Below, piece after piece: positions 52,133-61,408 of a stretch of DNA of 64,000 nucleotides. Origin of the DNA: Methylobacteriaceae bacterium (GTDB lineage Bacteria > Pseudomonadota > Alphaproteobacteria > Rhizobiales > Beijerinckiaceae). Under the pieces are notes generated by a model, which worked only from the letters and a program-made list of their open reading frames with translations, made no database searches and was not told where the DNA came from. The DNA is taken from the NCBI GenBank assembly GCA_020638195.1, contig JACKJC010000005.1, positions 248,001 to 312,000 on the forward strand, in the 5' to 3' direction. The translations under genes and the position numbers were made by a program. Position 1 is the first letter of the stretch, and every line of letters starts with the position of its first letter.

Positions 52133-54580
52133 ATGCGCAAGAAACTGGTTGTCGTTGGAAACGGAATGGCCGCGGGCCGCGTCCTCGACGAACTCTTCGA
52201 CAAGTCCCCGGACCAATATGACGTGACCGTCTTCGGCGCGGAGCCGCGCGTCAATTACAATCGCATCATGCTGTCGCCGGTGCTCGCCGGCGAGAAGAGC
52301 TTCGCCGACATCGTCATTCACGACGAGGCCTGGTACGAGGCGAACAAGGTGGCGCTGCGGCGCGGCGAGCCGATCGTGGCGATCGACCGCGCGGCGCGCA
52401 CCGTGCGTACGGCGGATGGCGCCAGCGAACCCTATGACAAGCTGATCGTGGCGACCGGCTCCATGCCGATCATCATCCCCGTGCCCGGCGCGAATCTGGC
52501 CGGCGTCGTCACCTTCCGCGACCTCGACGATGTCGACGCCATGCTGGCGGCGGCCGCCGGCGGCGGTCGGGCGGTCGTGATCGGCGGCGGCCTCCTTGGC
52601 CTCGAAGCCGCGGCTGGCCTTGCGGCCAAGGGCATGAGCGTTTCCGTCGTGCATCTCATGCCGACGCTGATGGAGCGCCAGCTCGATCCCAACGCCGGCT
52701 ATCTATTGCAGCGCGCGATCGAGCAGCGCGGCATCGAGGTCGTGACCGCGGCCAACACCAAGGCGATCGTCGGCGCGGCGCGCGTCGAAGGCGTGCTGCT
52801 CGACGATGGCCGCACGCTTGCCGCCGACCTCGTGGTGATGGCGGTCGGCATTCGTCCCAACACGACGCTCGCCAAGAATTCCGGCCTCGAGACGAAGCGC
52901 GGCGTCGTCGTCGACGATTTCATGCGCACGAGCGATCCCGACATCTACGCGGTCGGCGAATGCGTGGAGCATCGCGGCGCCTGCTACGGCCTCGTCGCGC
53001 CGCTTTACGACATGGCCAAGGTGCTGGCCGGCCAGCTCGCGGGCGAGGAGGGCGCGGGCTATGCCGGCTCCATCACTTCGACCAAGCTCAAGGTCACCGG
53101 CATCGATCTCTTCTCCGCCGGAGATTTCGCCGAGGGCGACGAGAACGACGAGGTCGTGCTGCGCGATCCCGCGCGCCAGATCTACAAGCGCGTCGTTCTG
53201 CGCGACAACAAGGTCGTCGGCGCGGTCCTCTATGGCGATACCGCCGACGGGGCCTGGTATTTCGACATGCTGAAGAAGGGCGTCGACGTCGCCCCGATGC
53301 GCGACACGCTGATTTTCGGCCAGTCCTATCAGGGAGGGTCCCCGCTGGACCCTACGGCGGCCGTTGCAGCCTTGCCGGATGATGCGGAAATCTGCGGCTG
53401 CAACGGCGTATGCAAGGGAATGATCGTCCAGGCGATCACCGGCGGCGGCCTGACCACGATCGACGAGGTGCGCGCCAGGACCAAGGCGTCGGCATCCTGC
53501 GGCCAGTGCACGTCGAAAGTCGAGACGCTGCTCGTCGCCACGCTCGGCGACAAATATGTCGCGGGCGACCGCAAGCCGATGTGCAAATGCGTCGATCTCA
53601 CGCATGAGGAAGTGCGCGCGCAGATCAAGACGAAGGAATTGAAGTCGCTGCCGGCGGTGATGCAGGAGCTCGCCTGGAAGACCTCCTGCGGCTGCCCGTC
53701 CTGCCGTCCGGCGCTCAACTATTATCTCATCTGCGCCTGGCCCTACGACTACAAGGACGACTACCAGTCGCGTTTCATCAACGAGCGCGTTCACGCCAAC
53801 ATCCAGAAGGACGGCACCTTCTCGGTCGTGCCGCGCATGTGGGGCGGGCTCACCACGCCCGACGAATTGCGCGCCATCGCCGATGTCGCCGATCGCTTCC
53901 GCATTCCCACTGTCAAGGTCACGGGCGGGCAGCGCGTCGATCTGCTCGGCGTGAAGAAGGAAGACCTGCCGGCCGTGTGGGCGCAGCTCAACGCCGCCGG
54001 CCTCGTCTCGGGCTTTGCCTACGCCAAGGGCCTGCGCACGGTGAAGACCTGCGTCGGCTCCGACTGGTGCCGCTTCGGCACGCAGGATTCGATGGGCCTC
54101 GGCGTCAAGATGGAGCGGCTGCTCTGCGGCTCCTGGACACCGGCGAAAGTGAAGCTCGCTGTCTCCGGCTGCCCGCGCAATTGCGCGGAAGCCACGGTGA
54201 AGGATGTCGGCGTCATCTGCGTGGATTCCGGTTACGACCTGCACATCGCCGGCGCCGCCGGCCTGCATGTGCGCGCGACCGATCTGCTCGGCCATGTCGA
54301 TACGGAAGAGGCCGCGCTCGAACATGTCGCCGCCGTCATCCAGATGTATCGCGAGGAGGCCGCCTATCTCGACCGCCTCTACAAATGGGTGGACAAGACC
54401 GGCCTCGAGCGAGTGCGCACGGCGATCATGGACGACCATGACAACCGCAAGGCGCTCTACGAGCGCTTCGTGATTTCGCAGCGCGTCGCGCGCCGCGATC
54501 CCTGGGCCGAGCGCGCCGCCGGCCGCGACTCCCGCGAATTCACGCCGCTCGCGGTGCTCATGCCCGTGGCTGCGGAATAG
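52133..54580 (+). CDS. nirB: Assimilatory nitrite reductase, large subunit
   Basis: An 815-residue NAD(P)H-dependent siroheme nitrite reductase that reduces nitrite to ammonium. The N-terminal LVVVGNGMAAGRVLDELF is the FAD fold, and AVVIGGGLLGLEAAAGLAAK the NAD(P) fold. ICGCNGVCKGMIVQAI with SCGQC and CKCVDL with SCGCPSC are BFD-like cysteine motifs. TCVGSDWCRFGTQ and SGCPRNCAEATVKD hold the four cysteines (C-x5-C ... C-x3-C) for the [4Fe-4S]-siroheme centre. First gene of the operon, behind a sigma-54 promoter; nirD follows after three bases. Confidence 0.96.
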   Translation: MRKKLVVVGNGMAAGRVLDELFDKSPDQYDVTVFGAEPRVNYNRIMLSPVLAGEKSFADIVIHDEAWYEANKVALRRGEPIVAIDRAARTVRTADGASEPYDKLIVATGSMPIIIPVPGANLAGVVTFRDLDDVDAMLAAAAGGGRAVVIGGGLLGLEAAAGLAAKGMSVSVVHLMPTLMERQLDPNAGYLLQRAIEQRGIEVVTAANTKAIVGAARVEGVLLDDGRTLAADLVVMAVGIRPNTTLAKNSGLETKRGVVVDDFMRTSDPDIYAVGECVEHRGACYGLVAPLYDMAKVLAGQLAGEEGAGYAGSITSTKLKVTGIDLFSAGDFAEGDENDEVVLRDPARQIYKRVVLRDNKVVGAVLYGDTADGAWYFDMLKKGVDVAPMRDTLIFGQSYQGGSPLDPTAAVAALPDDAEICGCNGVCKGMIVQAITGGGLTTIDEVRARTKASASCGQCTSKVETLLVATLGDKYVAGDRKPMCKCVDLTHEEVRAQIKTKELKSLPAVMQELAWKTSCGCPSCRPALNYYLICAWPYDYKDDYQSRFINERVHANIQKDGTFSVVPRMWGGLTTPDELRAIADVADRFRIPTVKVTGGQRVDLLGVKKEDLPAVWAQLNAAGLVSGFAYAKGLRTVKTCVGSDWCRFGTQDSMGLGVKMERLLCGSWTPAKVKLAVSGCPRNCAEATVKDVGVICVDSGYDLHIAGAAGLHVRATDLLGHVDTEEAALEHVAAVIQMYREEAAYLDRLYKWVDKTGLERVRTAIMDDHDNRKALYERFVISQRVARRDPWAERAAGRDSREFTPLAVLMPVAAE

Positions 54581-54583
54581 GAT

Positions 54584-54928
54584 ATGACCATGCGCAACGA
54601 AAATCGCTTCTGGTTCGATCTCGGTCCGATGGATTCCATCCCCAAACGCGGCGCGCGCACCGTGCGCACGCCGCGCCGGGAGATCGCGGTGTTCCGCACC
54701 GCGAGCGACGAATTCTTCGCGCTGGAGAATCGCTGCCCGCACAAGGGCGGCCCGCTCAGCGAAGGCATCGTGCACGGCCGCAAGGTCGCCTGTCCGCTGC
54801 ACAACTGGATCATCGATCTCGAGAATGGCGAGGCGACCGGCGCCGATCAGGGCTGCGCGCGCAACTTCCCCATAAAGCTCAAGAACGGCCGCATCTATCT
54901 CGACATGGGCGTCGCCGCGCCGGCCTAG
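54584..54928 (+). CDS. nirD: Nitrite reductase, small subunit (Rieske-like)
   Basis: A 114-residue Rieske-fold protein that partners NirB. NRCPHKGGPLSEG and VACPLHNWIIDLENG supply C-x-H and C-x-x-H, so it keeps the Rieske [2Fe-2S] ligands that many NirD proteins lack. It lies three bases after nirB and 33 bp before nasA. Two ATG codons (54584, 54590) are possible starts. Confidence 0.93.
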   Translation: MTMRNENRFWFDLGPMDSIPKRGARTVRTPRREIAVFRTASDEFFALENRCPHKGGPLSEGIVHGRKVACPLHNWIIDLENGEATGADQGCARNFPIKLKNGRIYLDMGVAAPA

Positions 54929-54961
54929 ACGCCGCGCATTCCTGAAATAGGAGATGGTCTC

Positions 54962-57646
54962 GTGTCGGATTGCGCGATCAAGACGACGTGTCCCTATTGC
55001 GGCACGGGGTGTGGCGTAAGCGCGAGCATTGGCGCGCAGGGCGGCGTCGAGATCGCGGGCGATCCTGATCATCCCGCCAATCACGGCCGGCTCTGCGTGA
55101 AGGGCGCGGCTCTCGCTCAGACGCTCGGCGACGAGGGGCGCCTGCTGCATCCGCGCATCGGCGGCGCGCGCGCCTCGTGGTCGGACGCGCTCGATCACGT
55201 CGCGCGGCGTTTCCGCCAGACGGTCGAGCGCTACGGGCCCGATTCCGTCGCCTTCTACGTCTCCGGCCAGATCCTGACCGAGGATTATTACGTCGCCAAC
55301 AAGCTGATGAAGGGCTTCATCGGCTCGGCGAATATCGACACGAATTCGCGCCTGTGCATGTCCTCGTCCGTCGCAGGCCATCGCCGCGCCTTCGGCGCCG
55401 ACATCGTGCCGGGCGTCTACGAGGACCTTGAGACGGCCGATCTCGTCGTGCTCGTCGGCTCCAATCTCGCATGGTGCCACCCCGTCCTGTTTCAACGCCT
55501 GGCGGCTGCGCGTGAAAAACGCGGCGGTAAGCCTGTCGTCGTCAACATCGATCCCCGCCGCACGGCGACGAGCGAAATCGCCGACTTGCATCTGGCGATC
55601 GAGCCCGGCGCCGACGTCGCTCTGTTTCTCGGTTTGCTGCGGCGGCTCGCCAAATCGCCAGCCCTCGATCGGGCATTCGTCGACGAGCACACCGACGGCC
55701 TCGATCAGGCGCTTGCGGCGGCCTTGCCGTGGACGCCCGGTGCGGTGGCGCGCCGCACGGGACTTGCGCTTGCCGACGTCGAGCGCTTTTTCGATCTCGT
55801 TGTCAGCACGGACAGGACCGTCACTGTCTATTCGCAGGGAGTGAACCAGTCGAGCGCGGGCGTCGACAAGGTCAACGCGATCATCAATTGCCACCTAGTC
55901 GCCGGCCGCATCGGCAAGCCTGGCCGCGGACCATTTTCGGCAACCGGACAGCCCAACGCCATGGGCGGCCGCGAGGTTGGCGGGCTCGCCAATCAGCTCG
56001 CCGCGCACATGGAGATCGACAAGCCCGAACACCGAGCGCTCGTGCAGGAATTCTGGGCCGCGCCGCACATTCCGACCAGCGCCGGGCTCAAGGCCGTAGA
56101 CATGTTCCGCGCGATCGGCGAGGGGCGGATCAAGGCGGTCTGGATCATGGGCACGAACCCGGTCGACAGCCTGCCGGACGCCGACCGCGTGGCCGCCGCG
56201 CTATCCATCTGCCCCTTCGTCGTCGTGTCCGATGTCGTCGAGCGTACCGACACAAGCGAATTCGCGCATGTGCTCCTGCCTGCGCAAGCCTGGGGCGAGA
56301 AGGACGGCATGGTCACCAATTCCGAGCGCTGCATCTCGCGCCAGCGCGCGCTGCGCGCGCCAGCGGGCGAAGCCATGCCCGACTGGTGGGCGATGGCCGC
56401 CGTCGCGCGTCGCATGGGATTTGCGAGGGCCTTCGATTATTCCGGGCCGGCCGCCGTGTTTCGTGAGCATGCCGCGCTCTCCGGATATCGCAATCGCGGC
56501 TTGCGAGGCTTCGACATTTCCGCGCTCGCGAATGTCTCGGACAGCGACTATCGCGCAATGCTTCCATTTCAATGGCCGTGGCGCGTGGGAGAGGCGGCGA
56601 GCGCCACGCCGAGGCGCTTCTTCGCCGACGGTCATTTCTTCACGGACAGCGGGCGTGCGAGAATCGTGGCCACGCCGTTTCGCGGGCTTGCGGGGCGGAG
56701 GGGCGAGCGTTGCGAATTCGTGTTCAACACCGGCCGCGTTCGCGATCAATGGCACACGATGACGCGCACTGGCGTCGCTGCGCGCCTGTCGCAGCACATT
56801 GCCGAGCCCTTCGCCGAGATCAATCCGGCGGACGCCGCGCGATTGGGCGTGAGGCCGGCCGGCCTCGTGCGTCTGGCGAACGGCCGGGGCGCCGTGACCC
56901 TGCGCGCGCTGGTTACGGATCGCCAGCGCGAAGGCAGCGTCTTCGCGCCGATCCACTGGAACGACCAATTCGCCAGCAACGCGCGGATCGACACGCTGGT
57001 CGCGCCCGTGCTCGATCCCGTCTCGGGCCAGCCTGAATCCAAGGGCGCCTACGTCGAAATGACGGCGCTTCATCCCCGCTGGTTCGGTTTCGCGCTCGTG
57101 CGTGAAAAGCCCAGGGTGATCGAGGCCGACTATTGGGCGCTCGGGCGCGCTGACGGCGGCTGGCGGCTGGAGCTCGCGGGCTTCGACGCGGTCGAGGATT
57201 GGGAGTCGCGCGCGCGAGACTTGCTCGGCATTGGCGAGAGCGACGACGCCTTCGTCCTTTCGGCGCGGGACGCGCGCGGCGGTTCGTATCGTTGCGTCAT
57301 CGTCCGCGACGGCGTCATCGCCGGCGCACTCTATGTCGCGCGCGAGCCAATCGCGGTCGCGCGCGCCTGGCTCTGCGAATTATTCGCCGATCCCGCGGCC
57401 GATCCTGCCATCATGCTCGCCGGCCGCCCGGGCGCCGCAGCGAGCGATCCCGGCCAGAAGATCTGCGTCTGCTTCAATGTCGGCGCCAATGCGATCCGCG
57501 ATGCGGTCGACGGCGGCTGCCGCGATCTCGCCGCCATCGGCGAAGCGACGACAGCGGGCACGGGCTGCGGTTCGTGCCGGCCGGAAATAGGCCGGCTGGT
57601 GAAGCAGAGGCTCGCCGAGATCACGCTGCCCGCGGCGGCGGAGTGA
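54962..57646 (+). CDS. nasA: Assimilatory nitrate reductase catalytic subunit with C-terminal BFD-like domain
   Basis: An 894-residue molybdopterin (bis-MGD) nitrate reductase that reduces nitrate to nitrite in the cytoplasm. CPYCGTGCGV with GRLCVKG binds the N-terminal [4Fe-4S]. MSSSVAGHRRAFG, PGRGPFSATGQPNAMGGREV and the C-terminal molydopterin-binding region (FVFNTGRVRDQWHTMTRTG) follow the NasA order. The last 65 residues (KICVCFNVGANAIRDAV, then AGTGCGSCRPEIG) form a BFD-like [2Fe-2S] domain, as in Klebsiella-type NasA. GTG start after AGGAGATGG. No NasB or transporter gene is adjacent. The 3' end lies two bases from a convergent gene. Confidence 0.95.
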   Translation: MSDCAIKTTCPYCGTGCGVSASIGAQGGVEIAGDPDHPANHGRLCVKGAALAQTLGDEGRLLHPRIGGARASWSDALDHVARRFRQTVERYGPDSVAFYVSGQILTEDYYVANKLMKGFIGSANIDTNSRLCMSSSVAGHRRAFGADIVPGVYEDLETADLVVLVGSNLAWCHPVLFQRLAAAREKRGGKPVVVNIDPRRTATSEIADLHLAIEPGADVALFLGLLRRLAKSPALDRAFVDEHTDGLDQALAAALPWTPGAVARRTGLALADVERFFDLVVSTDRTVTVYSQGVNQSSAGVDKVNAIINCHLVAGRIGKPGRGPFSATGQPNAMGGREVGGLANQLAAHMEIDKPEHRALVQEFWAAPHIPTSAGLKAVDMFRAIGEGRIKAVWIMGTNPVDSLPDADRVAAALSICPFVVVSDVVERTDTSEFAHVLLPAQAWGEKDGMVTNSERCISRQRALRAPAGEAMPDWWAMAAVARRMGFARAFDYSGPAAVFREHAALSGYRNRGLRGFDISALANVSDSDYRAMLPFQWPWRVGEAASATPRRFFADGHFFTDSGRARIVATPFRGLAGRRGERCEFVFNTGRVRDQWHTMTRTGVAARLSQHIAEPFAEINPADAARLGVRPAGLVRLANGRGAVTLRALVTDRQREGSVFAPIHWNDQFASNARIDTLVAPVLDPVSGQPESKGAYVEMTALHPRWFGFALVREKPRVIEADYWALGRADGGWRLELAGFDAVEDWESRARDLLGIGESDDAFVLSARDARGGSYRCVIVRDGVIAGALYVAREPIAVARAWLCELFADPAADPAIMLAGRPGAAASDPGQKICVCFNVGANAIRDAVDGGCRDLAAIGEATTAGTGCGSCRPEIGRLVKQRLAEITLPAAAE

Positions 57647-57648
57647 CG

Positions 57649-59382
57649 TCAGTAGATCGAGGGCTCCTCGACCGGTCCGCCGAAACTCGTTTCGAGAAAA
57701 TCGAAATCGCAGCCCTGGTCGGCCTGCCGGATATGGCGTGAGAACATCCAGCCGTAGCCGCGTTCGTAGCGTGGCTTTGCGGCGGGCAGGGCGGCGCGAC
57801 GTCGCGCCAGCTCCTCGTCCGAAACATCGAGCGATATTTTTCGCGCCGCCACGTCGAGCGAAATCATGTCGCCCGTCTGCACCAGCGCGAGCGGCCCGCC
57901 AACGTAGGATTCCGGCGCGACATGCAGGATGCAGGCGCCGTAGCTCGTGCCGCTCATGCGCGCGTCGGAAATGCGCACCATGTCGCGCACGCCTTTCTTC
58001 ACCAGCTTCTTCGGGATCGGTAGCATGCCCCATTCCGGCATGCCCGGACCGCCGAGCGGCCCGGCGTTGCGCAGCACCAGCACGCTGTCTTCGCTCACGT
58101 CGAGATCGTCGCGGTCGATATTCGCCTTCATCTGCGCGTAATCGTCGAAGACCAGCGCCTGCCCGCGGTGCTTCATGAAACGCGCCGCCGCGGCCGACGG
58201 CTTGATCACGCAGCCCAGCGGCGCGAGATTTCCGCGCAACACCGCCAGCGCGCCCTCCTTGTAGATGGGATTGTCGATCGGACGGATCACGTCGTCATTG
58301 TAGACAGTCGCGCCTTCGAGGCTCTGCGCCCATGTCCTGCCGCTTGCATTGATCTGCGTGAGATCGAGCCTGTCCTTCAGCCGCGTGAGCATGCCGAGCA
58401 GACCGCCCGCATAGTAGAAATCCTCCATCAGATATGTGTCGCCGGAGGGCCTGATATTGGCGATGACCGGCGTCGTGCGACTGGCCGCGTCAAAATCGTC
58501 GAGGCCGATGTCGTGGCCCGCGCGGCGCGCCATGGCGATGATATGGATGACGGCGTTGGTCGAGCAGCCCATCGCCATGGCGACGACGATCGCGTTGAGA
58601 AACGCCTGCCGCGTCTGGATCCTGTCGGGCGTGAGGTCCTCCCACACCATTTCGACGATGCGTCGCCCCGCTGTCGCGCACATGCGGATGTGATTTGAAT
58701 CAGCCGCAGGAATGGAGGACGCGCCCGGCAGCGTCATGCCGATCATGTCGGCGAGCGCCGTCATGGTCGCCGCCGTGCCCATGGTCATGCACACGCCGTA
58801 GCTGCGCGCGATGCCGGCCTCCATCTCGTCCCAGTCCTTGTCGGAAATATTGCCCGCGCGCCGCTCGTCCCAGTATTTCCAGGCGTCGGAGCCCGAACCC
58901 AGCGTCTGCCCGCGCCAGTTGCCACGCAACATCGGGCCGGCCGGAACGAAGATCGCTGGCGCGCCCGCGCTGGTCGCGCCGAGCAGCAGGCCGGGCGTGG
59001 TCTTGTCGCAGCCGCCCATCAGCACGACGCCGTCGACGGAATGTGAGCGGATCAACTCTTCCGTCTCCATCGCCAGGAAGTTGCGGTAGAGCATGGTCGT
59101 CGGCTTGACGTTGCTTTCGGACAACGAGATCGCCGGCAATTCGACCGGAAAGCCGCCGCCCTGCAGCACGCCGCGCTTGATGTCCTCCACGCGCTCCTTG
59201 AAATGCGCATGGCACTGGTTGAGATCGGACCATGTGTTGATGATCGCGATGACCGGCCTGCCGCGATATTCCTCGGGCGCATAGCCCATCTGGGCCATCC
59301 GCGAGCGGTGCCCGAAGGAGCGCAGGTCGTCCGGAGCGAACCATCGCGCGGAGCGCAGTTGATCAGGGCTCTTGCGGGTCAT
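57649..59382 (-). CDS. IlvD/Edd family dehydratase (L-arabinonate dehydratase-like)
   Basis: A 577-residue iron-sulfur dehydratase. Candidate cluster cysteines are in NTWSDLNQCHAHFKERVED, LMGGCDKTTPG and YGVCMTMGTAAT. DMVRISDARMSGTSYGACIL is the family signature. LRSFGHRSRMAQMGYAPEEY at the N-terminus resembles arabinonate/galactonate-type dehydratases rather than IlvD of branched-chain synthesis. It would make a 2-oxo-3-deoxy sugar acid. ATG at 59382 follows GGAGGAA. It is similar in layout to the protein at 21851-23557 but not a close copy. Confidence 0.9.
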   Translation of the reverse strand: MTRKSPDQLRSARWFAPDDLRSFGHRSRMAQMGYAPEEYRGRPVIAIINTWSDLNQCHAHFKERVEDIKRGVLQGGGFPVELPAISLSESNVKPTTMLYRNFLAMETEELIRSHSVDGVVLMGGCDKTTPGLLLGATSAGAPAIFVPAGPMLRGNWRGQTLGSGSDAWKYWDERRAGNISDKDWDEMEAGIARSYGVCMTMGTAATMTALADMIGMTLPGASSIPAADSNHIRMCATAGRRIVEMVWEDLTPDRIQTRQAFLNAIVVAMAMGCSTNAVIHIIAMARRAGHDIGLDDFDAASRTTPVIANIRPSGDTYLMEDFYYAGGLLGMLTRLKDRLDLTQINASGRTWAQSLEGATVYNDDVIRPIDNPIYKEGALAVLRGNLAPLGCVIKPSAAAARFMKHRGQALVFDDYAQMKANIDRDDLDVSEDSVLVLRNAGPLGGPGMPEWGMLPIPKKLVKKGVRDMVRISDARMSGTSYGACILHVAPESYVGGPLALVQTGDMISLDVAARKISLDVSDEELARRRAALPAAKPRYERGYGWMFSRHIRQADQGCDFDFLETSFGGPVEEPSIY

Positions 59383-59576
59383 TCGTTCCTCCGGCCACGC
59401 ATATCGCTGCGCGTTTCGTCGGACGATAGAGACGGCGCAAAAATGCGCAAACCGGAAAATCGGGCGCTGGCCGGCGATTGGAACAACCAGCGCCGCACTG
59501 CGTTCACACCCTTCATGCGGGTAGGGCCCGCGGGAACACGTCAAACCGGCTCGGCCGGCGCTCCTGGAGGTGAAGA

Positions 59577-59957
59577 ATGCGTCATTTTCTCATGAATGGT
59601 CTCATCGCGGCGTCGATCGGCGTCATGAGCGTCGCTCCCGCCAGCGCGTTCCCCGCCGCGCCCGCGGGCGTCGGTATCGCCGCGCCTCACGCGCAGATCG
59701 AGCACGTGCAATACAGGCGTCACTGGGGCCGTCATCATCACCGCAGAGGTTTCGGCGTGGGCGCGGGCATAGCGGGCCTGGCGGCCGGCGCCATCATCGG
59801 CGGCGCGATCGCCAATTCGCAGGCGCCTGCCTATTACGGAACGGCGCCGGCGGACGACGACAGCGCCGTCGCCTACTGTCTGCAACGCTTCCGCTCCTAC
59901 GATCCGGCGCGCGGCACATATCTGGGCTACGACGGCCTGCGTCACCCTTGTCCGTAA
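59577..59957 (+). CDS. BA14K-like secreted protein
   Basis: A 126-residue exported protein. The signal peptide (MRHFLMNGLIAASIGVMSVA, cleaved after PASA) is followed by a His/Arg-rich stretch (RRHWGRHHHRRGFG), a Gly/Ala hydrophobic segment (GAGIAGLAAGAIIGGAIA) and a C-terminal domain, AVAYCLQRFRSYDPARGTYL-GYDG-RHPCP. That ending, with its two cysteines and YDP...G..HPC pattern, is typical of the BA14K family of alphaproteobacteria. A GGAGG site precedes the ATG. Confidence 0.85.
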   Translation: MRHFLMNGLIAASIGVMSVAPASAFPAAPAGVGIAAPHAQIEHVQYRRHWGRHHHRRGFGVGAGIAGLAAGAIIGGAIANSQAPAYYGTAPADDDSAVAYCLQRFRSYDPARGTYLGYDGLRHPCP

Positions 59958-60031
59958 CGCAGGCTGAACAGCAAAAAGAGGCGAGCGACACTAAGGCGTC
60001 CTCGCCATTCTTGCGTCTTGAGCGGGAAAAA

Positions 60032-60105
60032 TGGCTGGGGGACCTGGATTCGAACCAAGATTAACGGAGTCAGAGTCCGCTGTTCTACCGTTGAACTATC
60101 CCCCA
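60032..60105 (-). tRNA. tRNA-Gln (anticodon CTG)
   Basis: On the minus strand the sequence folds as a cloverleaf: a 7-bp acceptor stem TGGGGGA/TCCCCCA, a D arm with GGTAGAAC, an anticodon stem GCGGA/TCCGT with loop CTCTGAC (anticodon CTG), and a T arm GGTTCGAATCC. The genome-encoded GCCA end is included. Bases 60035-60105 exclude the CCA. Confidence 0.95.
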
Positions 60106-60328
60106 ACGGACACGCGCGGAAAGCGCGGCGCGTCGGAACGGGGGTCGAGATAAAGGCCCGCGCCCGCGCTGTCAACGCCACGATTGGTTTCGCACGCACT
60201 CTTGGCGTTGCGGCCGAAAATCCATGCCCTGCCAATGGTTCATACCGGCTCCCTTTCAAATGCCGGGCTTGCTGGTATTCTGACGGCTACATCGACCGGC
60301 TGTCAGGCCGGGCCGCAGGAGCAAAAAA

Positions 60329-61408
60329 GTGTCGTCGCTTGGGGGAGGGCCGCGCCAGGAGGAGGCGCAGAGCCGTGCCCGGGACGGGGGGATCGCAGGC
60401 CGCGCCAGCCGGGCGCCGCTCTATGCCGCTCTCGATCTCGGCACGAACAATTGCCGCCTTCTGGTGGCCCGCCCGGCCGGCTTTCTGGCGCCGACCGGGG
60501 CCGAGAGCCTGCGCGTCGTCGACGCCTATTCGCGGATCGTGCGCCTCGGCGAAGGCCTGTCGCAGGCGGGGCGTCTCAGCGAGGCGGCCATCCAGCGCAC
60601 GCTGGAGGCGCTGGAAATCTGCCGCGACAAGATGGACCGGCGCGGCGTGACCAAGGCCCGCCTGATCGCCACGGAGGCCTGCCGCGCGGCGGCCAATGGC
60701 GAGGAATTCGTCGAGCGCGTCTTCGAGCGCACCGGGCTGCGTCTCGAGATCATCGACCGGGAGACCGAGGCGCGGCTGGCCGCAGTCGGCTGCGGCTCGC
60801 TGGCCGATCCGAAGGCCGAAGGCGTGCTGCTGTTCGATATCGGCGGCGGGTCCACCGAAATCGTCTGGCTCGCGCCCGACCGCGCGCGGAAACAGGGGGC
60901 GCGCAGCGTCACGATCTGGACCTCGATCGAACTCGGGGTCGTCTCGCTCGCCGAGCGTTTCGGCGGCCATCACGTCGACGACAATACGTTCGAAGACATG
61001 GTCGCGGCCTTCGATGAAAAGCTGCGGCCTTTCACCAAACAGGCAATGGAGCAGCGCGCCTGCGGGCGTTTCCATCTGCTGGGCACGTCCGGCACGGTCA
61101 CGACGGTCGCCGGCATCCATCTCGACCTGCCGCGCTACGACCGCCGCCGGGTCGACGGCCTGTGGATGTCGGCGGATCAGGCGGACGACGCCATCGACCG
61201 CCTGCGCGCCATGGACTATCACCAGCGCGCCGCCAATGGCTGCATCGGCCATGAGCGCGCCGATCTCGTGCTGGCGGGCTGCGCGATTCTCGAGGCCATT
61301 CGCCGCGCCTTTCCCGCGCCGCGCATCCGTATCGCCGACCGGGGCCTGCGCGAGGGCATATTGCTGGAGCTGATGCGCGCCGATCGCGCCGGGGAGATAC
61401 AGGTTTGA
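60329..61408 (+). CDS. Ppx/GppA family exopolyphosphatase-like protein
   Basis: A 359-residue member of the actin-like Ppx/GppA family. YAALDLGTNNCRLLVARP is the phosphate-1 motif, IDRETEARLAAVG the conserved loop, and LLFDIGGGSTEIVWL the phosphate-2 motif. LLGTSGTVTTVAGIHLDLPR and RIADRGLREGILLELM close the domain. It would hydrolyse polyphosphate or pppGpp. The C-terminal helical domain of long Ppx proteins is absent, as in short alphaproteobacterial members. The GTG start follows AGGAG. Its stop overlaps the rlmE start. Confidence 0.92.
   Translation: MSSLGGGPRQEEAQSRARDGGIAGRASRAPLYAALDLGTNNCRLLVARPAGFLAPTGAESLRVVDAYSRIVRLGEGLSQAGRLSEAAIQRTLEALEICRDKMDRRGVTKARLIATEACRAAANGEEFVERVFERTGLRLEIIDRETEARLAAVGCGSLADPKAEGVLLFDIGGGSTEIVWLAPDRARKQGARSVTIWTSIELGVVSLAERFGGHHVDDNTFEDMVAAFDEKLRPFTKQAMEQRACGRFHLLGTSGTVTTVAGIHLDLPRYDRRRVDGLWMSADQADDAIDRLRAMDYHQRAANGCIGHERADLVLAGCAILEAIRRAFPAPRIRIADRGLREGILLELMRADRAGEIQV

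Noticed and set aside
52703..55894. A very long open frame (over 1000 codons) on the minus strand across nirB, nirD and nasA
   Set aside because: It lies antisense to three clearly recognised genes. Its composition (His/Asp/Arg/Ala-rich) is the mirror of GC-rich coding sequence, and it has no domain or ribosome-binding site.
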